Below are positions 1 through 8,316 of a stretch of DNA of 56,460 bases, in pieces (position 1 is the first letter of the stretch; the number at the start of each line of letters is the position of its first letter). Origin of the DNA: Propionibacteriaceae bacterium. Its GTDB lineage: Bacteria > Actinomycetota > Actinomycetes > Propionibacteriales > Propionibacteriaceae. Where the stretch lies: the NCBI GenBank assembly GCA_030529455.1, contig JAUMWV010000005.1, positions 1-56,460 on the forward strand. The letters run 5' to 3'. The position numbers and the translations under genes are program-made. The notes under the pieces were generated by a model, which was not told the DNA's origin, did not search any database, and saw nothing but the letters and a program-made list of their open reading frames with translations.

Positions 1-182
1 AACTTGATCTCCAGCAGCACACCGGCTACCGGGGAGGGGATTTCGGTGTCGACCTTGTCGGTCGATACCTCGAGTAGCGGCTCGTCCACCTCGACGCGGT
101 CTCCGACGGCTTTCAGCCAGCGGGAGATAGTGCCTTCGGTGACGGACTCGCCGAGTACCGGGAGAGTTACTTCGGTCGACAT
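1..182 (-). CDS. sucB: 2-oxo acid dehydrogenase E2, dihydrolipoamide acyltransferase (N-terminal fragment)
   Basis: Only the first ~60 residues lie in the window; the gene runs off the left edge. The ATG at 182 opens a lipoyl domain beginning [20 protein letters not shown], and the lipoylated lysine sits in the typical [10 protein letters not shown] context. The E2 core of 2-oxoglutarate or pyruvate dehydrogenase carries acyl groups on this lysine, in the cytoplasm. The downstream neighbour upstream of its start is lpdA, the E3 component that reoxidises lipoate, on the same strand 55 bp away, so lpdA-sucB may be cotranscribed. Whether the enzyme is succinyl- or acetyl-transferase cannot be told from the lipoyl domain alone. 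Confidence 0.9.
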   Translation of the reverse strand, partial: MSTEVTLPVLGESVTEGTISRWLKAVGDRVEVDEPLLEVSTDKVDTEIPSPVAGVLLEIK

Positions 183-237
183 GGTGGAATTGGGCTCCTT
201 CGCAATTCTCGTGGACAGGTCCCAGCCTATCCCGCAT

Positions 238-1602
238 TCACTGGTGTATGTGCAAAGGCTTGCCAGCTAGGGCAAGCGCGGCCTCGGCTATCGCCTCGCC
301 GAGGGTGGGGTGGGCGTGCGCGATCGCACTCAGATGGTCCGGGCGGGCCTCCCAACCCACGATCAGCGCGGCCTGACCGGCGAGCTCGGACACGCGCTCC
401 CCGACGATGTGGACGCCCACGATCTCCCCGCCGCGGCGGCGCACCAGATGAACCTGCCCGCTCACCCGGCCCGCCCCGCCCAGGAGCTGCGCCTTGCCGT
501 TAGCGGACAGCGGATAGCTCACCGTCTCGGCCTCGCCCCCGGCGCGGGCCTGCTCGGCCGTGAGCCCAACCGAGACGATCTCGGGGGAGGAGTAGGTGAC
601 CCGCGGGATGGCGGCGTCGTTCGGCCGGATCGGGGCGGGGGAGAATCGTCCGAGGCGGTGCGCGATCAGTTCCGCGACGTAACGGCCGTGGGCGTACCCG
701 CGGTGGGCGAGCTGCGGGCCGGGCACGAGATCGCCGATCGCGTAGACCCCGGGCAGGCTGGTGCTGAGGTCGTCGTGCACGACGACGCCCGGCCGCCCCG
801 AGGCCGACAGGTCGGCGCGGCGGCCCACCGCGACGAGCAGCAGGTCGGATTCGAACACTGAGCTGGCCGTCTCGATCCTGACCCCGGAGGCGTGGGCGCT
901 GGCCCCAGTCACCGGGCAGCCCAGCACCGCCTCGATGCCGCGGCGGCGGAACGCGGCCAGCAGGGACGCCGAGACCTCCGGCTCCTCGCTGGGGACCAGC
1001 CTGTCGGCGGCCTCGATGATCCGCACCCGGACGCCGAGGCTCGCCCACGCCGAGGCGAACTCCACCCCGATGACCCCGCCGCCGAGGATCGTCGCGCTGG
1101 CGGGCAGCTCCGTCAGCCGCAGCGCGTGCTCGCTGGTGAGGATGCGCTGCCCATCAATGGGCAGCCCCAGCGTGACCGGGCTCGCTCCGGTCGCGAGCAC
1201 CACAGAGCCCGCGGCCAGCACCTCCTCGCCTGCTCGCACCCCTAGGGGAGACGTCAGCACCTCGCCGCGTCCGGCCAGGACCCGCACGCCCGCGGACGCC
1301 AGCAGGCCGGTCAGGCCGCCGTGCAGCCTGCCCACGACCTGATCGGCGTAGCCCACGATCGCGGCGGGATCGGCTCCCTGGTACTCCGCCCGGACCCCGA
1401 CGCCTGCCGCGTGGCGGACGGCGTCCGCTGTCGCGGCGGCATGCAGGAGGGCCTTGGCGGGGATGCAGCCGCGATGCAGGCAAGTCCCGCCCACCCGGTC
1501 CGCCTCCACCAGGGCCACGCTCAGGCCGAGCTGGGTGCAGCGCAGCGCGGCCGAGTAACCTGCGGGGCCACCCCCGATCACCACCACGTCGTATGTCGTC
1601 AT
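238..1602 (-). CDS. lpdA: Dihydrolipoyl dehydrogenase (E3)
   Basis: A 454-residue flavoprotein, normal length for E3. It reoxidises dihydrolipoamide on the E2 subunit with NAD+ as acceptor. The N-terminal FAD-binding motif is [12 protein letters not shown] (about residues 10-21), the redox-active disulfide is in [13 protein letters not shown] (about 38-50), a second Rossmann motif [10 protein letters not shown] (near 175) binds NAD, and the C-terminal dimerisation domain carries the catalytic pair in HAHPTLGEA. It precedes sucB on the same strand. Some substitutions (for example HRGCIPAK rather than NVGCIPSK) are common in actinobacterial paralogues, so the exact E2 partner is inferred from proximity. 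Confidence 0.95.
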   Translation of the reverse strand: MTTYDVVVIGGGPAGYSAALRCTQLGLSVALVEADRVGGTCLHRGCIPAKALLHAAATADAVRHAAGVGVRAEYQGADPAAIVGYADQVVGRLHGGLTGLLASAGVRVLAGRGEVLTSPLGVRAGEEVLAAGSVVLATGASPVTLGLPIDGQRILTSEHALRLTELPASATILGGGVIGVEFASAWASLGVRVRIIEAADRLVPSEEPEVSASLLAAFRRRGIEAVLGCPVTGASAHASGVRIETASSVFESDLLLVAVGRRADLSASGRPGVVVHDDLSTSLPGVYAIGDLVPGPQLAHRGYAHGRYVAELIAHRLGRFSPAPIRPNDAAIPRVTYSSPEIVSVGLTAEQARAGGEAETVSYPLSANGKAQLLGGAGRVSGQVHLVRRRGGEIVGVHIVGERVSELAGQAALIVGWEARPDHLSAIAHAHPTLGEAIAEAALALAGKPLHIHQ

Positions 1603-1638
1603 GGACAGAGTCTGTCAGGTGTGGCCCATAATTGGGGC

Positions 1639-1974
1639 GTGGGCTGGTTCAGGAGACGGCGGGCGAAGGCACAAGTAGAACGGGACGCGGCGACGGTCGA
1701 TACCGCACTGCTGGCGCACCTGAGGGATTTCATCGCGACGCGGCGGGGCATAGAGGCGTGGGTTGAGCTGCCGACCGGGTTCAACCAGGCCTCCATCTTG
1801 CTGATCGCCCATGATGGCGAGTGGACGAGGAGGGCCATGCCGTCGGTCGGTTTCGCCCACCAATTCGCCATCGACCACGGCTTGCCCTCCTACGACGCCG
1901 GGGTGGTCCCCTACCCCAAGCGGATGCGGGACTACAACGCCCGCAACCGCCCGCCGAAGCCGAGCGCGGGGTAG
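1639..1974 (+). CDS. Conserved hypothetical protein, 111 aa
   Basis: The likely start is the GTG at 1639, because upstream in-frame sequence is antisense to lpdA. The product is soluble with no membrane segment. It begins with a basic patch (GWFRRRRAKAQ) and has a compact middle with aromatic and acidic residues, ending in a basic proline-rich tail (RNRPPKPSAG). I do not recognise a domain. It lies between lpdA and pepA, divergent from lpdA and convergent with pepA (stop codons 23 bp apart). Codon use, with G or C in most third positions, matches the neighbours and supports real coding. Confidence 0.6.
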   Translation: MGWFRRRRAKAQVERDAATVDTALLAHLRDFIATRRGIEAWVELPTGFNQASILLIAHDGEWTRRAMPSVGFAHQFAIDHGLPSYDAGVVPYPKRMRDYNARNRPPKPSAG

Positions 1975-1997
1975 CGTCCCGCGCCCGGCCGCAGGTT

Positions 1998-3497
1998 TCA
2001 GCCAGCCAGGGAGGAGGCCAGCGCCACCAGCGTGCGGACTCCCGCCCCGGTGCCGCCCGGGGGAACTTCGTCGTAGGCGGACCCCTCGTTGTAGGCCGGG
2101 CCCGCGATGTCGAGGTGGGCCCAGGACCGGTCCGGCTCCACGAAACGCTGCAGGAAGGCCGCCGCCGCCAGCGTCCCGCCGACCTTCGCGGTGGTGCCCG
2201 ACTTCATGTCGGCGATCGGCGAGTCGAGGGAGTCGCGGGCGTGTTCGGTGATCGGCAGGTGCCAGAACATCTCACCCGCCGCCTCGGCCGCATCGAGCAG
2301 CAGGTCGGCGGTGGTGTCGTCGGAGGCCATCAGCCCGGCGCACCGCTCACCGAGGGCGACGATGCACGCGCCGGTCAGCGTCGCGACGTCCACCACCAGG
2401 TCGGGGTTGTCGGTGTTGCTGCGCGCCAGCGCATCGGCCATGACCAGACGGCCCTCGGCGTCGGTGTTGACGTTCTCGACGGTCTGGCCGTCGAACATCG
2501 TCAGCACGTCGCTGGGACGGTAGGCGGTGTCCGAGGGGAGGTTCTCGGCGAGCGCGGCGTAGGCCGTGACCCGCACCTTCAGTCCGAGCCGGGCGATGGC
2601 GTTGGTCGCGGCAAGCACCGCAGCGGCCCCAGCCATGTCGCACTTCATGGTGAGCATCCCGGACGACGGCTTGATGTTGAGGCCGCCGGAGTCGAAGGTG
2701 ATCCCCTTCCCGACCAGCGCGAGGTGGGTCTTGGCTCCGCGCGGCGCGTACTCCATGCGCAGCAGCCGCGGTTTGCGGCTAGAACCGCCGCCGACCGCCA
2801 GGATGCCGCCGTAACCGCCCTTCTCCAGCGCCTTCTCGTCGAGGACCTCGACGGCGACGCGGGCACCCTTGAGCAGGTTGCGGGCTTCGGCGACGAAGGA
2901 CTCCGGGTACAGCAGGTTCGGCGGGGTATTCACCAGGTCCCGCGCCGTGCACACCGCGGCGGCGACCAGCCCGGCCCGCTGGATCGCGTCCTTGGCCTCG
3001 GCGCGGACGCTGGCCGAGACGACATCGATGGCCCCGATGCGGGCCGGTTTGGGGCTCCGGGTGACCTTGCGGACGCCGTATTGGCCGAGCACGGCCGCCT
3101 CGGCCGCGGCCTGGAGCAGTTCGGGGTCGCTGAGCTCCAGCGAGATGGCGACAGTGAGGGGGTCTTCCCCGGGAAGTGCGGTGATCGACCTGGTCGCGTT
3201 CGCGACCGCCCGGCGGATGCGCGCGGGGTCGACATCGGGTTCGCCGAGCCCGGCCACCACCAGGCGCTGCCCGGCGCCCGGCAGGACCGTGACCGAACCG
3301 GCCTCCGGCTTGGCGCCGAGGTCGGCGGCGAGGCTCGCCACGTCAACGCCGAACTTCTTCTGGAATGCCTTGTCCATATCGGCGGGCAGGCCGACGAGCG
3401 ATGGGCCCGCGCCGGTCGCCGCGAGACCGACCACCACCACGTCGTGGTTGCGGCCGATGGATTTCGTCAGATTCAGGGATGGTTGGCTCTCGTTCAC
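1998..3497 (-). CDS. pepA: Leucyl aminopeptidase (M17 family)
   Basis: A 499-residue cytosolic dizinc aminopeptidase that removes N-terminal residues from peptides. The C-terminal catalytic domain carries GKGITFDSGGLNIKP (metal and active-site lysine region, around residues 265-280), MKCDMAGAAAV and the family signature NTDAEGRL with its Asp and Glu metal ligands. The N-terminal macro-like domain occupies about the first 170 residues. Length is typical of M17. The neighbour gcvT starts 36 bp away in the opposite direction, so the two share a short divergent promoter region. Confidence 0.96.
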   Translation of the reverse strand: MNESQPSLNLTKSIGRNHDVVVVGLAATGAGPSLVGLPADMDKAFQKKFGVDVASLAADLGAKPEAGSVTVLPGAGQRLVVAGLGEPDVDPARIRRAVANATRSITALPGEDPLTVAISLELSDPELLQAAAEAAVLGQYGVRKVTRSPKPARIGAIDVVSASVRAEAKDAIQRAGLVAAAVCTARDLVNTPPNLLYPESFVAEARNLLKGARVAVEVLDEKALEKGGYGGILAVGGGSSRKPRLLRMEYAPRGAKTHLALVGKGITFDSGGLNIKPSSGMLTMKCDMAGAAAVLAATNAIARLGLKVRVTAYAALAENLPSDTAYRPSDVLTMFDGQTVENVNTDAEGRLVMADALARSNTDNPDLVVDVATLTGACIVALGERCAGLMASDDTTADLLLDAAEAAGEMFWHLPITEHARDSLDSPIADMKSGTTAKVGGTLAAAAFLQRFVEPDRSWAHLDIAGPAYNEGSAYDEVPPGGTGAGVRTLVALASSLAG

Positions 3498-3533
3498 CCG
3501 GACAGGCTACTCTCACCTTCGTCGAGAGGAGCA

Positions 3534-4619
3534 ATGATGCATCAATCACCGCTGCACGATCGCCACGCGGCCGCGGGCGCGAAGTTTGCCGAGTTCGGCG
3601 GCTGGGAGATGCCGCTGCAGTACAGCGGAGTGCTGGACGAGCACCAGGCGGTGCGCGAAGCCGTCGGCGTGTTCGACGTCTCGCACCTGGGCAAGGCGTC
3701 GGTGATCGGCCCGGACGCCCTGCACTTCCTCAACGGCATCCTCGCCAACGACCTGGCCAAGGCCGGGCCGGGCAAGGCCCAGTACACGCTGCTGTGCAAC
3801 GACTCCGGTGGGGTCGTCGACGACCTCATCGCCTACGTCAACGGCACCGACGATGTCTTCCTCATCCCGAACGCCGCCAACACCGCCGAGGTCGTGGACA
3901 TCCTGGCCGCCGCCGCCCCCGCGGGGATTCAGGTGACGAACCGACACCACGATTTCGCGGTGGTCGCGGTGCAGGGGCCGAAGTCTGACGAGGTGCTGTC
4001 GGCGCTCGGCTACCCGGTGGGTCACGGCTACATGAGCTTCACCTGGGTGGATTCCCCCGTCCTGGCCAGTGTGTGCCGCACCGGATACACCGGGGAGCGG
4101 GGCTATGAGCTGGTGTGCGCGGCGGGCGATGCCGCCGCGGTGTGGGACGCCGTGCTGGCCGCGGGCGAACCCTTCGGTATCCGCCCCGCGGGTCTGGGCG
4201 CCCGCGACACCCTGCGGACCGAGATGGGCTATTCGCTGCACGGGCACGAGATCACCCCCGGCATCGACCCGGTCTCGGCTGGACTCAGCTGGGCCATCGG
4301 CTGGGCGAAACCGGGATTCGCTGGGAAGGCGGCGCTGGCGGCGATCAAGGCCGAAGGCCCGGCCCGCCGCAGCCGGGGCCTCAAGGCGCTGGGGCGGGGC
4401 ATCCCGCGTCCGGGCATGACGGTCGTGGACGCCGACGGCGCCGAGATCGGGACCGTGACCTCGGGCACCTTCTCGCCGTCGCTCAAACAGGGCATCGGGC
4501 TGGCACTGATCGACACCGCCCACGGCCTCGGGGAACGGGTCGGGGTCCAGGTGCGCAACCGGGTCGAGGAGTTCGAGCTGGTCAAACCGCCGTTCGTGCA
4601 GCCTTCGGTCCGGGGCTAG
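3534..4619 (+). CDS. gcvT: Glycine cleavage system T protein (aminomethyltransferase)
   Basis: This folate-dependent enzyme takes the aminomethyl group from H protein and yields 5,10-methylene-THF and ammonia. The ORF is open far upstream, but the start is set by [11 protein letters not shown] and a GAGAGGA ribosome-binding site at 3524-3530; ATG 3537 is an equally good start. About 361 residues, the usual GcvT length. Family features are [10 protein letters not shown] near residue 20, FDVSHLGK, the folate-site region [10 protein letters not shown], and [13 protein letters not shown]. No gcvP or gcvH lies in the window, so the rest of the system must be elsewhere. Confidence 0.94.
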   Translation: MMHQSPLHDRHAAAGAKFAEFGGWEMPLQYSGVLDEHQAVREAVGVFDVSHLGKASVIGPDALHFLNGILANDLAKAGPGKAQYTLLCNDSGGVVDDLIAYVNGTDDVFLIPNAANTAEVVDILAAAAPAGIQVTNRHHDFAVVAVQGPKSDEVLSALGYPVGHGYMSFTWVDSPVLASVCRTGYTGERGYELVCAAGDAAAVWDAVLAAGEPFGIRPAGLGARDTLRTEMGYSLHGHEITPGIDPVSAGLSWAIGWAKPGFAGKAALAAIKAEGPARRSRGLKALGRGIPRPGMTVVDADGAEIGTVTSGTFSPSLKQGIGLALIDTAHGLGERVGVQVRNRVEEFELVKPPFVQPSVRG

Positions 4620-4630
4620 GCGTCCTGGCC

Positions 4631-4966
4631 GTGACGCAACGCATCGTGCACGCCCTGGTCGTGCTCGCCGGCCTCGCCCTGACCGGTTGGGGCCTTGGCA
4701 TGCTCGCCGCGTCGTCGGCCTCCTGCCGTGGGGTGGCGATGGGCCCGGGGGACACCTGCTACTACGCGAGCCCGGGAGAGGCCAGGACGCAGCGGGTGCA
4801 GACCTATGAGGAGCGGGTGTCGGCCGTCCGGTCCAGCGCCCCGGTCGTCATGGGACTGGGAGTGCTGACCGCAGCCTTCGGGGCTTTCCTGTTCGTCCAG
4901 GAGATACGTCGCCCGGCTCGGCAGACGGCCGCGGATCAGTCGGGCAACAGCGACATCGGCCCGTAG
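4631..4966 (+). CDS. Small membrane protein, two predicted TM helices
   Basis: GTG at 4631, 11 bases after the gcvT stop, opens a 111-residue protein. A hydrophobic segment spans about residues 6-28 and a second lies at about 72-93 (APVVMGLGVLTAAFGAFLF). Between them is a ~45-residue hydrophilic loop with two cysteines (SCRGVAMGPGDTCYY) that would face outside if the N-terminus is inside. No known family was recognised. Its 3' end overlaps by 31 bp with the convergent small gene at 4936-5133. Close spacing to gcvT suggests cotranscription but no functional link is evident. Confidence 0.65.
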   Translation: MTQRIVHALVVLAGLALTGWGLGMLAASSASCRGVAMGPGDTCYYASPGEARTQRVQTYEERVSAVRSSAPVVMGLGVLTAAFGAFLFVQEIRRPARQTAADQSGNSDIGP

Positions 4967-5133
4967 ACGAGCCGGTCCTCCTCGTACAGCGAGACCTCCG
5001 TGACGCCAGCCTCGGCCAGGTCCTCATAGTAGGAGCTCAGCCATGCTTCGGCCTCGGCCTGGTCAGCGAACGGCTGCCCGAGACCGAGGTCTGAGGCGTG
5101 CGCGGCGTCGGTGGGAACCCAGCGGTAGGACAT
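4936..5133 (-). CDS. Small conserved acidic protein, 65 aa
   Basis: Start ATG at 5133 overlaps the stop of the upstream DUF3043 gene (TGATG), so the two are translationally coupled. The product starts MSYRWVPTDAAHA, is strongly acidic, and has a motif of the type FADQAEAEAWLSSYYEDL followed by an EVSLYEEDRLVYGPMSL end. No membrane segment or signal peptide is present. I cannot name a function. Small proteins of this form, with a W-rich start and a YGPM-like end, are familiar from actinobacteria. The 3' end overlaps the convergent membrane-protein gene by 31 bp. Confidence 0.7.
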   Translation of the reverse strand: MSYRWVPTDAAHASDLGLGQPFADQAEAEAWLSSYYEDLAEAGVTEVSLYEEDRLVYGPMSLLPD

Positions 5134-5762
5134 CAGTAGGACTCTCCCCTGGAGATGCGCGGCCGGGGCTGGCGGAAGCGGCGGATCATCATTGCCCGGT
5201 TGACCAGGTACATCAGCAGGCCGCGGTAGCTCGCCTTGGGCAGCCGCTGGGCGAGTTCTCGCTTGAACGAGCGCCACAGCAGGGCCACGTTGACGATGTT
5301 GAGCACCAGGAAGACCCACAGCAGGATCGTCACGTAGGGCGCGATGGCGATGAACATCGGGTAGGTCGACAGCATGGTCAGCGCGAGGAAGACCAGCATC
5401 GCCGGCAGCATGAACTCGATCAGCGTCCAGCGGGCATCCACGAAGTCGCGCAGCAGGGTGCGCTCTGCGGAGCCCTCCGCCTTCTGCCAGGCCTGGTCCT
5501 GGGCGATGCGGCGCGCCTGCCGGGCCTTCTTACGCGCTGCCTTGGAATCCAGCCTCGGGTGCAGCCGCTCCATCCGGGCCGCCTCTGCCGCCTTGCGAGT
5601 CGGGGTGGGGGCACCCTTCTTTCCGCTGGTCGGCCGGGTCTCCCGAGGCGTCGCCTCCCTCGTCTCGGAACTCTGAGCGGACGATGGTCCCTTCGGCGTC
5701 AGGGTGCGCGGCGTGGCGTCCTTGGCGGGTGCGGTCCGTTCATAGGGGCGGAAGAATCCCAC
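5133..5762 (-). CDS. DUF3043-family membrane protein
   Basis: The GTG at 5762 is preceded by AAAGGAG with 4-base spacing and gives the start VGFFRPYERT; an ATG at 5795 would add 11 residues without a ribosome-binding site. About 209 residues. The first ~100 are basic and disordered (KKGAPTPTRKAAEAARM, KAARKKARQARR), followed by two hydrophobic helices around residues 115-155 and a basic cytoplasmic tail (RQPRPRISRGESY). This layout fits the actinobacterial DUF3043 family, of unknown function. It is divergent from pspA across 123 bp and coupled to the 65-residue gene downstream. Confidence 0.85.
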   Translation of the reverse strand: MGFFRPYERTAPAKDATPRTLTPKGPSSAQSSETREATPRETRPTSGKKGAPTPTRKAAEAARMERLHPRLDSKAARKKARQARRIAQDQAWQKAEGSAERTLLRDFVDARWTLIEFMLPAMLVFLALTMLSTYPMFIAIAPYVTILLWVFLVLNIVNVALLWRSFKRELAQRLPKASYRGLLMYLVNRAMMIRRFRQPRPRISRGESY

Positions 5763-5885
5763 GATGCTCCTTTGGGCTGGTGGCTGCGCCCACATCTTAG
5801 TTGATCAATTTGGCATGGCGGTGCCCGGCTAACCTGGGAAGGGAATACCCTTGAAGGCGACCTAATTGAGCGGAAGGACAACTTG

Positions 5886-6686
5886 ATGGCAGGAATCTTC
5901 GAGCGGATCGCGCTGGTGTTCCGCGCTAAGGCCGACAAAGCGCTAGACCGGATGGAGGATCCACGCGAGACCCTGGACTACTCGTATCAGCGGCAGCTCG
6001 AACTGTTGCAGCGCGTGCGGCGCGGCGTCGCCGACGTGGCCACCAGCCGCAAGCGAGTCGAGTTGCAGGCGAACAAGATGGCGGGCGAGATGGACAAGCT
6101 CACCGTCGCCGCTCAGCGCGCCCTGGAGGCGGGACGAGAAGACCTCGCCCGCGAGGCGTTGACCCGCAAGTCCGGTCTTCAGCAGCAGCTCTCCGACCTT
6201 GAGGCCCAGCACGCGCAGCTGCAGGCCGAGGAAGAGAAGCTGGCACGCGCCAGCTCGCGGCTGCAGGCGAAGGTAGACGCTTTCCGCACCCGCAAGGAGA
6301 CCATCAAGGCGACCTATTCGGCGGCCGAGGCCCAGACCCGGATCAACGAGGCGTTTACCGGGATCAGCGAAGAGATGGGCGACGTTGGCCTGGCCATCCA
6401 GCGCGCCGAGGACAAGACCGCTCAGCTGCAGGCCAGGGCCTCCGCGGTCGACGAGTTGCTCGCCTCGGGAGTGCTGGACGACCCCACCGGTTCGGTGAAG
6501 GACGACCTGACCCGTGAGCTCGACGCGCTGGCGTCCAGCTCCTCGGTGGAGAATGAGCTGGCACGGATGAAGGCCCAGCTGACCGGCGGTCCGGCCGCGC
6601 GGCCCGAGATCGCGGCGCCCACCGGCGAGGCGGGCGCGGCGCCCGCCGCCGCGACCCCGCCATCGGGTCAGGGGGGTGTCCGGTGA
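5886..6686 (+). CDS. pspA: PspA/IM30-family membrane-stress protein
   Basis: ATG 5886, preceded by GGAAGGA (5871-5877), begins MAGIFERIALVFRAKADKAL, the N-terminal amphipathic helix typical of PspA. The 266-residue protein is almost entirely heptad-rich coiled coil to about residue 220, with a low-complexity Ala/Pro/Gly tail. Family members form ESCRT-III-like oligomers on the inner face of the membrane and protect it under stress. The stop overlaps the start of the next gene, a PspAA-type partner, a pairing known in actinobacteria and archaea. No PspB or PspC gene is nearby. Confidence 0.93.
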   Translation: MAGIFERIALVFRAKADKALDRMEDPRETLDYSYQRQLELLQRVRRGVADVATSRKRVELQANKMAGEMDKLTVAAQRALEAGREDLAREALTRKSGLQQQLSDLEAQHAQLQAEEEKLARASSRLQAKVDAFRTRKETIKATYSAAEAQTRINEAFTGISEEMGDVGLAIQRAEDKTAQLQARASAVDELLASGVLDDPTGSVKDDLTRELDALASSSSVENELARMKAQLTGGPAARPEIAAPTGEAGAAPAAATPPSGQGGVR

Positions 6687-6973
6687 TTATCAGGATTCTC
6701 GGCGAGGGCCAGTTCGTCATGGACGAGGCCGACCTGGCCGATCTGAACACGCTCGATCACGAGGTAGAGGCCGCGGCGCAGGCCGGGGACCAGGAGCGGC
6801 TCACCCGCGCCCTGTCGGCCCTCATCGCCAAGGTGCGGGAATCCGGGCGCCCAGTCGAGGACGATATCGCGGTCGAATCCGATCTCATTCTTCCCGACGA
6901 GACCGCAACGGTCGCCGACATCCAGAAGCTCCTGGACGATGCTGCCGAGTACCCGGGTCTGATCCCGGGCTAG
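6683..6973 (+). CDS. pspAA: PspA-associated protein PspAA
   Basis: GTG 6683 overlaps the pspA stop (GTGA), so translation is coupled. The 96-residue product starts MIIRILGEGQFVMDEADLAD and contains a short alpha/beta start followed by an acidic helical part ending DDAAEYPGLIPG. This matches the PspAA family, which accompanies PspA in actinobacteria, cyanobacteria and archaea; a role as PspA partner is inferred from that association. A glycerate-kinase-like gene starts directly after its stop at 6974. Confidence 0.85.
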   Translation: MIIRILGEGQFVMDEADLADLNTLDHEVEAAAQAGDQERLTRALSALIAKVRESGRPVEDDIAVESDLILPDETATVADIQKLLDDAAEYPGLIPG

Positions 6974-7744
6974 ATGCGCGTCCTGATCGCCACGGATGGC
7001 GTTGGGGATCACACCTCCGAAGAGGTTGGGGTCGCCTTCGCCAGGGCGTGGGCTGCGGCCGGGGCCGAGGTCGCCGTGGTGCCGATGGCGCCCGGTGGCC
7101 CGGGGCTGGCCGCGGCGCTGGCGGGTCTGGGCTGTTGCGAGCCGGTGGTTGACCTGACCGCTGGCGTGCCCGAGAGCGTGCCCGCGGGGGCGATCGGTGT
7201 GGTGGCCTCAGACCAGGCGGACCTGCCGCTGACCGGCCTGCGCGGCCTGGCGGCGTCCGAGGGCAGACTCTCTGGTGCCCCGCTGGAGGAGGTCTTAGCC
7301 GAGGATGCGCGCTGGACCGAATGGGCGAGGCAGGTGTGGCCGGGCAACGACGCTGCCGCGGAGGTGCCCGGTGGTGGTGCCCACCGGGGCCAGGGCCTGC
7401 GGATACTCGCCGCGGGGGGCCGCCTGGTGACGGGGGAGGCGCTGTGTGCCGAGCTGGCCGGTTTCGCGCGATCCGCGCGGCAGGCCGACCTCGTGGTGAC
7501 CGGCTGCGGCGTTCTCGACTTCGGCAGCTTCGGCGGGCCGGTGGTCGCGGAGGTGGTGCGGCTCGCCAGGCAGGCCTGCTGTCCGGTCATCGTGCTGGCC
7601 GGACGCAATCACGTCTCGGCCCGGGAACTGCGCAACGCCGGAATCGAGGCCTGTTACGCGGCGGGGGAGGGCCCCGACGCCGAGGTGGGGCTACCCGAGC
7701 TGTCTCGCCTGGCCACCCGGGTGGCCGCATCCTGGACCTGGTAG
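6974..7744 (+). CDS. Short glycerate-kinase-like protein (GlxK/GarK family)
   Basis: At 256 residues it is clearly shorter than the ~360-380 of full glycerate kinases. The start MRVLIATDGVGDHTSEEVGVAFARAW resembles the N-terminus of the family. The C-terminal half retains a recognisable block: RILAAGGRLVTGEALCAEL, then ADLVVTGCGVLDFGSFGGPVV and CCPVIVLAGR. In active members the VTGxG motif reads as a GEGRLD-type sequence; here it is GCGVLD. The middle region is missing, so catalytic activity is doubtful. It begins one base after pspAA, forming a three-gene unit with pspA. A degenerate kinase-fold protein with another role is possible. Confidence 0.7.
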   Translation: MRVLIATDGVGDHTSEEVGVAFARAWAAAGAEVAVVPMAPGGPGLAAALAGLGCCEPVVDLTAGVPESVPAGAIGVVASDQADLPLTGLRGLAASEGRLSGAPLEEVLAEDARWTEWARQVWPGNDAAAEVPGGGAHRGQGLRILAAGGRLVTGEALCAELAGFARSARQADLVVTGCGVLDFGSFGGPVVAEVVRLARQACCPVIVLAGRNHVSARELRNAGIEACYAAGEGPDAEVGLPELSRLATRVAASWTW

Positions 7745-7778
7745 CCCGGATTCTGCCCGGCAAATGCGGGGCTAGGTG

Positions 7779-7807
7779 TTGCCGGACGCGGGTCGTACAC
7801 TTACAGT
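7779..7807 (+). promoter_or_regulatory. Candidate sigma-70-type promoter for erpA
   Basis: A -35 hexamer TTGCCG at 7779-7784 is followed by exactly 17 bases and a -10 hexamer TACAGT at 7802-7807. This leaves a ~25-base leader before the erpA start at 7841 with a ribosome-binding site AAGGA at 7828-7832. The match is by eye only. Confidence 0.45.
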
Positions 7808-7840
7808 CGCACTCTGTTCACACATACAAGGAATATGAAC

Positions 7841-8188
7841 ATGACAGATACCAAGCTCACCCCTCAGGGGGTCGTGTTGACGCCCGCGGCCGCGACCAAG
7901 GTCAAGGCCTTGCTGGAGGCGGAGGGCCAGACGGATCTCAGCCTGCGGCTCGCGGTGCAGCCGGGTGGCTGCTCGGGGTTGCGCTACCAGCTTTATTTCG
8001 ACGATCGCGCTCTCGACGGGGATGTCGTCAACACCTTTGACGGCGTCCGGGTCGTGACCGACAAGATGAGTGCCCCCTACCTCATCGGGGCGACCATCGA
8101 CTTCATGGACACCATCGAGAAGCAGGGGTTCACCATCGACAACCCGAACGCGCAGGGCTCTTGCGCGTGCGGCGACTCGTTCAACTGA
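7841..8188 (+). CDS. erpA: Iron-sulfur cluster insertion protein, HesB/IscA (ErpA) family
   Basis: A-type Fe-S carrier of 115 residues, typical length. The three conserved cysteines are visible: one in QPGGCSGLRY and two in the C-terminal QGSCACGDSF. They bind and transfer Fe-S clusters to apoproteins in the cytoplasm. ATG 7841 is preferred over ATG 7835 because AAGGA at 7828-7832 has 8-base spacing to it and only 2 to the other. It stands alone between the psp operon and ctaC and is followed by a strong terminator at 8214-8254, so it is probably monocistronic. Its clients could include the Rieske protein and the [2Fe-2S] ferrochelatase in this window (inference). Confidence 0.93.
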   Translation: MTDTKLTPQGVVLTPAAATKVKALLEAEGQTDLSLRLAVQPGGCSGLRYQLYFDDRALDGDVVNTFDGVRVVTDKMSAPYLIGATIDFMDTIEKQGFTIDNPNAQGSCACGDSFN

Positions 8189-8213
8189 CCGAGCCGGTGA
8201 TCGCGTTCTCACA

Positions 8214-8254
8214 GCGCCCCGCTGCGGCTTCGCCGCGACGGGGCGCACTTTTTT
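8214..8254 (+). terminator. Rho-independent terminator after erpA
   Basis: Stem GCGCCCCG at 8214-8221 pairs with CGGGGCGC at 8239-8246, with an inner CTGCGGC..GCCGCG extension and a TTCG tip. A run of six T residues follows at 8249-8254. This is the clearest intrinsic terminator in the window and separates erpA from ctaC. Confidence 0.9.
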
Positions 8255-8266
8255 ACGTTAGTCTGT

Positions 8267-8280
8267 GCACAAGATTGTGC
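8267..8280. promoter_or_regulatory. Perfect 6-2-6 inverted repeat upstream of ctaC (candidate operator)
   Basis: GCACAA at 8267-8272, two bases GA, then TTGTGC at 8275-8280: a perfect palindrome 37 bases before the ctaC GTG and just after the erpA terminator. Position and symmetry suit a dimeric regulator, but no regulator is identified and there is no other copy that I could find in the window. Confidence 0.4.
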
Positions 8281-8316
8281 CGATGACGGCAGATGACATC
8301 CTCGGAAGGGTAAGTA

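Noticed and set aside
1821-3533. Long upstream extension of gcvT
   Set aside because: It is antisense to pepA; the ribosome-binding site and family N-terminus place the start at 3534 or 3537.
5763-5885. PspA stress promoter
   Set aside because: TTGGCA and TAACCT are present but 14 bases apart, too short for a good sigma-70 match, and no sigma-54-type motif is seen.
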